Positions 52,147-60,208 of a DNA stretch of 64,000 nt are shown in pieces (positions within the stretch are counted from its first letter, which is position 1; each line of letters opens with the position of its first letter). The notes under the pieces are model-generated. The model saw only the letters and a program-made list of their open reading frames with translations. It ran no database searches and was not told where the DNA came from. The stretch comes from Chloroflexota bacterium. GTDB taxonomy: Bacteria; Chloroflexota; UBA11872; UBA12225; JAJDUF01. Both the position numbers and the translations under genes were made by a program. The stretch lies in contig JAJDUF010000022.1 of NCBI GenBank assembly GCA_022826725.1, positions 1 through 64,000 of the forward strand, written 5' to 3'.

Positions 52147-52704
52147 ATGGCAACGACCACGCTGCTGACGGCCGAGGAATTCCTTGCCTTTCCCGAGTCC
52201 CTGCACAAGCCGGAGCTAGTTCAAGGAGAGGTCGTAGAGATGGCACCCGTCGGTGGCTATCACAGTAATACCCAGCTTGCGCTAGGCATGTACCTGCGTC
52301 TCCATACTCAACGGCGCGCACAAGGCCATGTCGGCGTGGAGTTAGGATTCATCCTGACTACTGACCCGGATACCGTGCGGGCGCCCGATGTGTCGTTCAT
52401 CTCCGCGGAGCAGCTCCGCACCACCCCCTTGAGCGCCGGCTTCTACCCCGGCTATCCCGACATCGCCGCAGAAGTGGTCTCGCCGGGCGATACGGTGACC
52501 CAGCTTGATGCGAAGGTGCAAGATTACCTGGACGCCGGCACCCACCTGGTGTGGGTGGTCAACCCCGGCACACGCAGCATCGCGGTGTACTCCCCCGACG
52601 GGCAGGTACGCATACTCCGTGCCGACGACGTGCTCACCGGCGGCGCGGTGCTCCCCGACCTTGAGATACACGTGAGCGACCTCTTCCTGGTGCAAGACAG
52701 CTAG
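52147..52704 (+). CDS. Uma2-family (DUF820) putative endonuclease
   Basis: 185 residues from ATG 52147. TTLLTAEEFLAFPESLHKPE then LVQGEVVEMAPVGGYHSNTQ start the family. The nuclease-like core is TVRAPDVSFISAEQL, PDIAAEVVSPGDTVTQLDAK and AKVQDYLDAGTHLVWVVNP, with the PD-(D/E)xK-type Asp, Glu and Lys residues. Function in vivo is unsettled. It is common in Chloroflexota and cyanobacteria. Followed by the ankyrin gene after about 100 bases. Confidence 0.9.
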   Translation: MATTTLLTAEEFLAFPESLHKPELVQGEVVEMAPVGGYHSNTQLALGMYLRLHTQRRAQGHVGVELGFILTTDPDTVRAPDVSFISAEQLRTTPLSAGFYPGYPDIAAEVVSPGDTVTQLDAKVQDYLDAGTHLVWVVNPGTRSIAVYSPDGQVRILRADDVLTGGAVLPDLEIHVSDLFLVQDS

Positions 52705-52805
52705 CGTCGCTCTGCCCGGAGCATCCCATCGCAGCGGCCGCAACCACTAAATAGGCCATGCGTTCTATCATTGACCGACTGTCTCCCGTCCGGGGCGGCA
52801 GGGAT

Positions 52806-54041
52806 ATGAGGACGGCAATGGACGCAGACGCTGAACATGCCGGCCGGCCAGCTGGCAATGGTGACGGAGCCTCCGTACAGGAGCTATTCGACGCGATCAG
52901 CGCCAACGATGTAGACCGGGCGACAGTCCTCCTCGCGGCCGACCCGGCCTTGGCAAATGCCCGTACCGACGAGGGGCAGGTGCCGTTGATTGCGGCCGCC
53001 GAGCGGGGGCTGATGGACGTGGCCAGCGCCTTGCTCGCTGCCGGCGCCGACCCCACTGCGACCGACGGCTTCTGGACACCACTCTATGCCGCCGCCCACA
53101 CCGGCCCCTATAAGCGCAAGCCGGCGCTCGCCGTCGCCGACCTGGTGCTGGCGTATGGTGCGCCCGATGACATTTTCAACGCTTCGGCGCTCGGTCGTGT
53201 GCAGCGGGTGGCCGAGTTGCTGGCCAGTGACCCTAGTCTAGCCAACTCGCGCGACGGTATCGGCTGTACGCCACTCTTCCTGGCCGCGTGGACCGGGTAT
53301 CCGGTTGTTGTCGAACAGCTGCTCCAGGCCGGAGCCGATCCGAACGTCCGCAGTCGCGCCGAGCAAACGCCACTCGACACGTCGGTTTCTCACATCTGGG
53401 AAGGAAAACAGATCACGGTTGCCCGTCTGCTCATCAAATACGGCGCCAGACCGAGCTTTTTCGCGGCGTGCGTCGTTGGCAGCCCGGAGCACGTCAAACG
53501 GTACCTGACGGACGACCCGGCGCTTGTCAACCGCCCCTTTGACCAGGGCGGTACCCCGCTGGAGGTCGCGGCCGAGGCCGGGCACATGGAAGTCGGGATG
53601 CTGCTTGTGCAGGACGGGGCTGAGGTGGACATCTTCTCGGCCGCCAGTCTCGGACTGCAAGCGCAGGTCGAAACCCTGCTCCGGCACGACCCGGCGCTAC
53701 TCGATGCCAAGCGTCGCCTGGGCGGCTATCGGCCGCTGCACTGCGCGGCGGAGTGTGGTCACCCGGAGATCGTGCGGCGCCTCATCCAGCGCGGCGCGGA
53801 CGTGAATGCCCGCAACGCCTGGGGGTTTACTCCACTGCACCTCGCCGTGCTGGCCGCCCGCGGCTACCCACCGACGGCCGCCCACTTGGCCATCAGCAAT
53901 GTCCTCCTCCGGCACGGAGCCGCCGTCAACGCCCGGGACGACTACAACCGCAGCGTACTGAACATGGCTACCATCGGGGCCGCGAAACCAGGGGCAGTGC
54001 CCGGCATCGTCGAGGTGCTCTCCCGACACGGCGCCAGCTAA
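52806..54041 (+). CDS. Ankyrin-repeat protein
   Basis: 411 residues from ATG 52806 (one of three possible starts 52758, 52806, 52818). About nine ankyrin repeats, for example VPLIAAAERGLMDVASALLA with AGADPTA, TPLFLAAWTGYPVVVEQLL, TPLEVAAEAGHMEVGMLLVQ, and RPLHCAAECGHPEIVRRLIQ. Several repeats are imperfect in the middle. No signal peptide, membrane segment or attached enzyme domain is seen. It is probably a protein-protein interaction module, partner unknown. Confidence 0.92.
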   Translation: MRTAMDADAEHAGRPAGNGDGASVQELFDAISANDVDRATVLLAADPALANARTDEGQVPLIAAAERGLMDVASALLAAGADPTATDGFWTPLYAAAHTGPYKRKPALAVADLVLAYGAPDDIFNASALGRVQRVAELLASDPSLANSRDGIGCTPLFLAAWTGYPVVVEQLLQAGADPNVRSRAEQTPLDTSVSHIWEGKQITVARLLIKYGARPSFFAACVVGSPEHVKRYLTDDPALVNRPFDQGGTPLEVAAEAGHMEVGMLLVQDGAEVDIFSAASLGLQAQVETLLRHDPALLDAKRRLGGYRPLHCAAECGHPEIVRRLIQRGADVNARNAWGFTPLHLAVLAARGYPPTAAHLAISNVLLRHGAAVNARDDYNRSVLNMATIGAAKPGAVPGIVEVLSRHGAS

Positions 54042-54059
54042 GGCAGGTGAGGGAAACAC

Positions 54060-54176
54060 TCCCTTCCTCACAGGCCAGCACTCCCCTTCCCTGCCAGGGA
54101 AGGGGCCGGGGGGTAGGTTAGGCCCAACCCGCCCCTACACAAAAAACCTATCCCTGTGAGGGGGTAGCTCCTACCC
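54060..54176. repeat. Interspersed repeat cluster after the ankyrin gene
   Basis: ccttccctgccagggaaggg plus gccggggggtagg (about 54085-54120) and aaacctatccctgtgagggg. Similar to 20000-20095. No gene. Confidence 0.7.
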
Positions 54177-54177
54177 C

Positions 54178-55992
54178 CTAATGCCGGCCGAATTCACGGG
54201 CAAGTTGGGCCTGGCTGAGGTGGATCATGGTTGGCCGGCCGTGCGGACAGGTACGGCCCAGATCACAGGCTTCAAGCTGCCGGATGATCTCCGCCATCTC
54301 CGCAGCGGTGAGCGCGTCACCGGACTTCACGGCCCCATGACAGGCCACCGACCAGCGGGTGCGGTCGGCCATCGACCCGTCACCGTACTCGCGTCCGAGC
54401 GCACCGTCTATCACCTCGGCGATGGTGCCGGTCTGCGAACGCTGCGCCAGCGTTGCCGGCACCGCCCGCACGAGCCACGATTGGCCGCCGAACGGCTCCA
54501 GGTTGAAACCTAGCTCGGTCAGCACTCCCCCGTGCTCCTCCAGCCAAGCGTGCTGGGCCGGCGACAAGGCAACGACTTCCGGTGTTAGCAGCAATTGCCG
54601 GTTGCGCTCCCCGGTCGCGACGGAGTCGGCCGCCTCGCGCAACAGTTGCTCGTAGAGCACGCGCTCGTGGGCGCTGTGCTGGTCAATGAGATAGAGGCCG
54701 GTCCCGCCGACTGCGACGATGTACGTCTTGGCGATCTGCCCAAGCACTTGCAGACGATCTTGGTAGACCGACTCGTCAGGCAGCAGCGGCGGTTCCTCAT
54801 CGGCCGTTGCTTCCGTTCGCACGGCCCCGGCCGCCGAGGCGAGCGCCGCCCCAAAGGGTGCGGCCGCACCTTCATCCTCTCCCCCCCATGCGGAGAGGGG
54901 GCCGGGGGGTGAGGCTTGCCCTCCTCCGGACGTTGGCGGCGGCGACGCGCGACTTGGCGCCGGATCCGGTGACCAGCCCGCCCACTGCGGTACCGTCGCG
55001 CGATCCTGGGCCGTCAGCGCCTCGCGGATGGCGCGCTGCACCAACCCGTAGACGAGGCGCTCGTTACGCAGCCGCACCTCCGCTTTCGTCGGGTGGACGT
55101 TGACATCCACGTCCTCGGGCGGCACGTCGAGCCGGATCACCGCTACCGGATGCCGGCCGCCAGGCAGCATCGCCCGGTAAGCCTCAGCGACCGCATGGGC
55201 CAGGAACGGGCTACGCACCCAGCGACCATTGACGAGAAACGCCAGGTACTGCCGGTTCGCCCGGTGCTCATCGGGCAGCGCCGTGAAGCCCGAGACGGCC
55301 CGGCCGCGCTCGTCCAGAGCCGGCAGCGGGACCAACCGGCCGGCGACCTCCGGTCCGTATACGGCAGCAATCGCGTCGAGCAAGTCGCCGGTGCCGGGCG
55401 CCTGGAGCGCGTCGCGCCCGTTGTTCGTCAGCGACAGGGCGACATCGGGGCGGACGAGCGCGAGCGCGCCGAGCGCGGTAATGATGTGGCGTGCTTCGGT
55501 CGTCGGCGATTTCTGGAAAGCGGCCCGCGCCGGGACGTTATAGAACAAGTTACGCACGGTGATCGTAGTGCCCGCCGGCCCGCCCGTTGCGCCTTGGTCG
55601 GTGATTTCGCCACCCACCATGCGGAGGCGGGCACCCGTCGCGGCGTCGGGCGGTCGGCTCACGATCTCCAGGTGACTGACCGCGCCAATGCTCGCCAGTG
55701 CCTCTCCGCGGAAGCCGAGCGTGGCCACGTGGGCGAGGTCGTCCGCTGTCGCCAGCTTACTTGTGGCGTGGCGCGTGACGGCCAGCTCCAGCTCGTCGGC
55801 CGGAATGCCCCCACCATCGTCGGTCACACGGATCGCGCCCAGCCCGCCGCGCTGGATGGCTATACGCACACCGGTTGCGCCGGCGTCGAAGGCATTTTCG
55901 ACCAACTCCTTCACGACCGATGCCGGACGCTCGACCACCTCACCGGCGGCAATGTAGCGCACGACCTCTGGCGACAATTGACGAATCGGCAT
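54178..55992 (-). CDS. mutL: DNA mismatch repair protein MutL
   Basis: 604 residues. The N-terminal GHKL ATPase is complete: ELVENAFDAGAT, VTDDGGGIPADELELAVTRH, TSKLATADDLAHVATLGFRG. The transducer domain ends DVDVNVHPTKAEVRLRNERL. The C-terminal domain carries the endonuclease motif as DQHSAHERVLYE (residues 437-448; the usual DQHA has Ser), then ACHGAVKSGD and TCPHGRPTMI. The linker at about residues 350-380 contains SPPGPLSAWGGED, which comes from a repeat insertion in coding sequence. It acts in post-replicative mismatch repair; mutS is not in the window. Confidence 0.95.
   Translation of the reverse strand: MPIRQLSPEVVRYIAAGEVVERPASVVKELVENAFDAGATGVRIAIQRGGLGAIRVTDDGGGIPADELELAVTRHATSKLATADDLAHVATLGFRGEALASIGAVSHLEIVSRPPDAATGARLRMVGGEITDQGATGGPAGTTITVRNLFYNVPARAAFQKSPTTEARHIITALGALALVRPDVALSLTNNGRDALQAPGTGDLLDAIAAVYGPEVAGRLVPLPALDERGRAVSGFTALPDEHRANRQYLAFLVNGRWVRSPFLAHAVAEAYRAMLPGGRHPVAVIRLDVPPEDVDVNVHPTKAEVRLRNERLVYGLVQRAIREALTAQDRATVPQWAGWSPDPAPSRASPPPTSGGGQASPPGPLSAWGGEDEGAAAPFGAALASAAGAVRTEATADEEPPLLPDESVYQDRLQVLGQIAKTYIVAVGGTGLYLIDQHSAHERVLYEQLLREAADSVATGERNRQLLLTPEVVALSPAQHAWLEEHGGVLTELGFNLEPFGGQSWLVRAVPATLAQRSQTGTIAEVIDGALGREYGDGSMADRTRWSVACHGAVKSGDALTAAEMAEIIRQLEACDLGRTCPHGRPTMIHLSQAQLAREFGRH
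54878..54922. repeat. Repeat element inside mutL
   Basis: cctctcccccccatgcggag followed by agggggccggggggtgagg matches the interspersed ccctctccc...gagaggggccggggtgagg family. It lies in frame in the poorly conserved linker between the MutL N- and C-terminal domains. Confidence 0.8.
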
Positions 55993-56094
55993 GATGACTC
56001 CCGCTCGTTGGCTCCGGCGAGTGGCGCGTGCTCGGTGTCAATCGGCACGCTTGGTCCTCTACCCTGAGGATACAACGGGCCAGGAGGCGGCAGG

Positions 56095-56730
56095 ATGCCC
56101 AACGACGAAACGGGCGCACACCCCGCGGCAACACCGGAGCAGCCGATAATCACGATTGAGGGCGAGCGGGTAGCACTCGGCTCCCTACGCCGCGACCTGC
56201 TGCCACTCTACCAACGCTGGATAAATGACCCGGTGGTCGTTCGCACCCTCGGGGCAGACCTGCGACCGCTGCTATTGGAGGACGAGCAGCAGTGGTACGA
56301 GCAAATGGTCGGTAAGACGAACGCAGCACACTTCCAAGTCTATGTCCGCGCTGGCTGGCGACCTATCGGTACGGCAGGAATTAATGGGATAGATCATCAG
56401 CATGGAGTCGCTGAATTCGGCATCATGATCGGCGAAAAGGACTGTTGGGATCAGGGGTACGGCACGGAAGCGACCCGCCTGATACTGGATTACGCTTTCA
56501 ATGTGCTTGGTCTCCACAACGTCATGCTCTCCGTCTACGACTACAATCGCCGCGGCGTGCGCGCCTATGAGAAGGCCGGCTTCAAGGTCATCGGCCGGCG
56601 CCGCCAGGCACTGCGCCTCGGCCACGAGCGACATGACGTGATCCTCATGGATGCCCTCGCCACGGAGTTCAAGAGTCCCGTCCTCCAGCGCCTCTACGTC
56701 GAGGGCCGGCACGAGACGCCAACAACCTAG
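56095..56730 (+). CDS. GNAT-family acetyltransferase (RimJ/RimL-like)
   Basis: 211 residues from ATG 56095, with AGGAGG upstream. IGTAGINGIDHQHGVAEFGI and IMIGEKDCWDQGYGTEATRL make up the acetyl-CoA binding strand-helix (Gln/Arg-x-x-Gly-x-Gly/Ala replaced by Gln-Gly-Tyr-Gly-Thr). LHNVMLSVYDYNRRGVRAYE and KAGFKVIGRRRQAL end the fold. Substrate unknown. Alone. Confidence 0.9.
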   Translation: MPNDETGAHPAATPEQPIITIEGERVALGSLRRDLLPLYQRWINDPVVVRTLGADLRPLLLEDEQQWYEQMVGKTNAAHFQVYVRAGWRPIGTAGINGIDHQHGVAEFGIMIGEKDCWDQGYGTEATRLILDYAFNVLGLHNVMLSVYDYNRRGVRAYEKAGFKVIGRRRQALRLGHERHDVILMDALATEFKSPVLQRLYVEGRHETPTT

Positions 56731-56771
56731 TCCGCTCAAGGGTGCCACACTGCACTCGAAGGGATGAGGAC

Positions 56772-56908
56772 ATGGGCAAGCCTGAGTACATCTCATTCGA
56801 CGAATTCGCCGCGAAGGGTGGATCATCGGTGCTACTGCCCTGCACTATGATTTGAGCCTCGTCACGCACAATGCCTCGCACTTCGAGCGTATTACCGGAC
56901 TAAGACTC
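56772..56908 (+). pseudogene. Fragment of a VapC-type PIN toxin
   Basis: From about 56819 one frame reads WIIGATALHYDLSLVTHNAS and HFERITGLRL, the usual C-terminal end of VapC proteins (Ala-Thr-Ala..., Thr-His-Asn, HFER-x-x-GL). No N-terminal PIN half with the first Asp is present. Upstream, ATG 56772 opens with MGKPEYISFDEFAA, which could be the start of an unrelated antitoxin or a shifted remnant. A broken toxin locus is the likely reading. Confidence 0.65.
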
Positions 56909-56927
56909 CATTGCATGGGGAGTAATC

Positions 56928-58313
56928 TTGGAGACTGGTGTGGTGGTCGGGGCCATCATCGCTCGGCGTACACGTGAAGATACCACCGCATCGGTCGTAA
57001 CTGGCAGTGTTCAAGCACTCCCGCGTCATCCTACGGTCTGGGCTCCCATCGTCGTGGCTATGACCTTCACGGTCCTGTTCAACTGGGGCATTCTGGAACA
57101 GTTCAGTATGACGCAGGGCGAGTTTCTGAGTCACCGACGGGCGGCTGAGATCATGCTGCACGAGGATCGCTCGCCTTATGATCTAGGGCGTCCAGTCTGG
57201 CAGCGTATCAACGTGCCGCCGTCAACATTTGTGCTGTTCTGGGGGCCGTGGACCTTACTGTCCCCACAGATTGGCCTCGTTGTCCACTTCTTTGCCCACT
57301 ATGCCGCCTTCCTGGCGGCGGCCGTGCTCCTGTTGCGGAGCAATGTGCCCGGGCTGCGGCCCCTGGAAGTTGGTCTCGTGCTCCTGTTCATCATCTCACT
57401 CTTTGTACCCTGGCGGGAATCTATTTGGCTAGGGCAGCCGAACGGCTTCATTCTCCTCCTGGTAGTGCTGGGGCTACGTTGATTTCTCGCCGGCCGCACG
57501 TGGCCGCTGGCTGCCGCCATTGCTGCGGCGCTGACGCTCAAGCCCACGACGATCTGGCTACTGGTCTACTTCCTAGTACGCCGCTCGCTGCGAATCCTGA
57601 TCGCCATTGGCATAGTTGGCTTGGGTACGATTGCGGTGTCTGCCGCGATAGGAGGAATTGAGCCGTGGCGCGTGTGGCTGACGGAGCAAGCGCTGTTACT
57701 CTCACGCGGCACGGCATTCTTTACCAACATCGGTTTGCCCGCCCTTCATGCACGTCTCTTCCTCACTGCTCACGCCTACGCCTCGCGGGCGACCCTGCCC
57801 TACTTGCCACTGGCCCAGGCGCTCAACTACGTGGCCTTGGTTGGTGGTATGTGGTTACTGCTGCGCCTCGTGCGACACGACCGCCCGGACGGTGACCGTA
57901 TCGGCAAGACACTGGAGTTCGGGTTAGCGCTGACGCTCTCGCTCTCCCTATCGCCGCTGACCTGGATCCACTACGCGACCACGGCGCTCGTCGGATTGAC
58001 CGCTCTCCTCCACTCGGCAGTCCGCGCCGCGTTGCCCCGACCATCACGGGTCCCGATCATGGCCCTCGGTGCCTTTGCTTTCGCCACGCTCTGTATTGAT
58101 CTCGGGCTACTCATGGTCCGCACAAATAAGTGGTGGGGGGAGGTGCCCTTGACTGGTTCGGTGCATAACCTCGGCCCACTGGCGGTAGTGGCTACGTTGG
58201 CACTCGTGCTCTGGCTCTACAATCGTCATCAAGACCGCCTCGCGGCAGTTAACAACTCCCCGATTAGCCCCTCAGCGGAGCTTGGCTCGCAGGGGCGCAG
58301 CGAGATAGCGTAG
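56928..58313 (+). pseudogene. GT87/DUF2029-type membrane glycosyltransferase, copy 1, interrupted by TGA
   Basis: The frame runs from ATG 56928 to TGA at 57480-57482 and continues in the same frame to 58313. The downstream copy (58378-60204) shares nearly the same protein over most of this length, and at the TGA position it has TGG (Trp in LRWFLAGRTW). Copy 1 therefore carries a nonsense mutation. It also lacks about 200 N-terminal residues found in copy 2. The C-terminus reads past the usual end into a fossil of the neighbouring gene. The shared sequence contains MTQGEF, RINVPPSTFVLFWGPWTLL and about ten transmembrane helices. Confidence 0.85.
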
Positions 58314-58328
58314 CCAGTGGCGTAGCTG
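58272..58328 (-). pseudogene. Fossil 3' end of the GT39-like gene
   Basis: On the minus strand this reads QLRHWLRYLAAPLRAKLR followed by TGA. The same end of the intact gene at 60209 reads RLRHWLRDLVAPLRAKLG. The fossil is about 18 codons long. It shows that the duplicated unit included the end of the convergent neighbour. Confidence 0.8.
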
Positions 58329-58377
58329 CAGAGCGGTAAGGCTACGTAGTCCCTACCCAGTGCTATACTCCGAGCCG

Positions 58378-60204
58378 ATGGAAAAGGTACCTCCCTTCCC
58401 TCCTACGGCTCCGACACCTACTCCTCAAGGTGGCGCTCCCTCGCGGTGGTCGCAGTTGCGTGACTGGGGCCGGCAGATACGCGATCGAGGAGCCTCGCCG
58501 GAGCTAGGAGCCGCCCTGCTGGGCATCGCCACGGCCGGCGCGATCCTCGCTTGGTGGATCGCGGCTGATCCGCTCGGCGATGCTCCGCGGACCGCGCGGC
58601 TCATCGCGCTCCCCGGCCTGGCGGTCCTCGCCTGGGCCGTCGGAGTGGGCACCCTCCTGGCAACCACGAGATTCGTGCAGGCACGGGCACCAAGCATCAG
58701 TCGTCGCGCGGCGCTTCAGATCGCCTCGATCCCCTGGTTTCCTTGCTTGGCGTGCGTACCCGCGGTGTATTCGATCATCCGCTCCGGGCGCACGGCGTTT
58801 GATCTCCTCTTCTCTCCGCCTACGGCCCAACACTTTGGTCTCTACTTGCTGGCGTGGTGCGTGCTCCTAGAGGCCGGCGTGCTGATCGGGGCCATGTTCG
58901 CGGGTCGTTCCGGCGCCGTGTCGGCTCCATCCGTGCCGGTTCCAACGAAGAGCGTGTCGCCGTCACTCCGCTTGCCTCCTGTGTGGGTGGCCATTGTGTT
59001 GGCTGTCGGCCTGACGGTCCTGGTCAACTGGGGCATTCTGGATCAGATCAACATGACGCAGGGCGAGTTTCAGAGACACCGACAGGCGGCTGAGATCATG
59101 CTGCACGAGAATCACTTACCTTACGACCTGGGGATTCCGGTCTGGTGGCGGATTAACGTGCCGCCGTCAACATTTGTGCTGTTCTGGGGGCCTTGGACCT
59201 TGCTACCCGCCCAGGTCGGCCTCGTTGTCCACTTCTTTGCCCACTACGCAGCTTTCCTCGCGGCGGCCATCCTCCTGTTGCGTAGTCATATGCCAGGGCT
59301 GCGGTCCCTGGAGCTTGTTCTTGTGCTCCTGTTCCTCGTCTCACTGTTTGTGCCCTGGCGGGATGCCATATGGTTAGGCCAGCCGAATGGCTTCATTCTC
59401 CTCCTAGTTGTGCTGGGGCTCCGTTGGTTTCTCGCCGGTCGCACGTGGCCGCTAGCTGCCGCCGTTGCCGCGGCGCTGACGCTCAAGCCCACGACGACCT
59501 GGTTGCTGGCCTACTTCCTGGTACGCCGCTCGCTGCGAATCCTGGTTGCTATTGGTGTGATCGGCTTGGGTACGATTGTAGTGTCCACTGCAATCGGCGG
59601 AATCGAGCCGTGGCGCGTGTGGCTGACGGAGCAGGCGCCGTTACTGCTGCGCGGAACCACGATGTTTTCCAGCATTGGTTTGCCGTCGCTCCATGCGCGC
59701 CTTTTTCTATCATCTCATGCCTACACATTTTGGGAGTCCTTGCCCTACTTGCCACTGGCTCAGACACTCAACTACGTGGCCTTGCTTGGTGGCGTGTGGC
59801 TGCTGCTGCGCCTCGTGCGGCGCGAACGGCCGGACAGTGACCGGATCGGCAAGACGCTGGAGTTCGGGTTAGCGCTGGCGCTCTCGCTTACCCTATCGCC
59901 ACTGACCTGGAACCACTACGCCACCACGGCGCTCGTCGGACTGACTGCCCTCCTGCACCCGGCAGTCCGCGCCGCGCTGCCGCGAATGGCATACGCCCCG
60001 ATCATGTCCCTCGGTGCGTTTGCTTTCGCCACGCTCTGTATTGATGGCGGGCTACTCCAGGCTCGCACGAACGAGTGGTGGGTCGAAGTACCCTTGATCG
60101 GCTCAGTAAATAACCTCGGCCCACCGGCGCTGGTGGCTACATTAGCGCTCGTGCTCTGGCTCTACAATCGCCATCAAGACCGCCTCACGCGCGCCCCCGG
60201 TTAG
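58378..60204 (+). CDS. GT87/DUF2029-type membrane glycosyltransferase, copy 2
   Basis: 608 residues from ATG 58378 (frame opens at 58360). About twelve to thirteen transmembrane helices. The first 200 residues, including four helices, are absent from copy 1. The catalytic-type loop carries MTQGEFQRHRQAAEIMLHEN with LPYDLGIPVWWRINVPPSTF, as in polyprenol-phosphate mannose- or arabinose-using enzymes. The conserved WLGQPNGFILLLVVLGLRWF follows. Stops four bases from the end of the convergent GT39-like gene. Likely transfers a sugar from a lipid carrier to an outside-facing glycan; the acceptor is unknown. Confidence 0.8.
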   Translation: MEKVPPFPPTAPTPTPQGGAPSRWSQLRDWGRQIRDRGASPELGAALLGIATAGAILAWWIAADPLGDAPRTARLIALPGLAVLAWAVGVGTLLATTRFVQARAPSISRRAALQIASIPWFPCLACVPAVYSIIRSGRTAFDLLFSPPTAQHFGLYLLAWCVLLEAGVLIGAMFAGRSGAVSAPSVPVPTKSVSPSLRLPPVWVAIVLAVGLTVLVNWGILDQINMTQGEFQRHRQAAEIMLHENHLPYDLGIPVWWRINVPPSTFVLFWGPWTLLPAQVGLVVHFFAHYAAFLAAAILLLRSHMPGLRSLELVLVLLFLVSLFVPWRDAIWLGQPNGFILLLVVLGLRWFLAGRTWPLAAAVAAALTLKPTTTWLLAYFLVRRSLRILVAIGVIGLGTIVVSTAIGGIEPWRVWLTEQAPLLLRGTTMFSSIGLPSLHARLFLSSHAYTFWESLPYLPLAQTLNYVALLGGVWLLLRLVRRERPDSDRIGKTLEFGLALALSLTLSPLTWNHYATTALVGLTALLHPAVRAALPRMAYAPIMSLGAFAFATLCIDGGLLQARTNEWWVEVPLIGSVNNLGPPALVATLALVLWLYNRHQDRLTRAPG

Positions 60205-60208
60205 CCCC

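Noticed and set aside
57480-57482. TGA read as Trp (code change)
   Set aside because: Several intact genes in the window end with TGA in normal places, so a general code change is ruled out; a nonsense mutation or sequence error is simpler.
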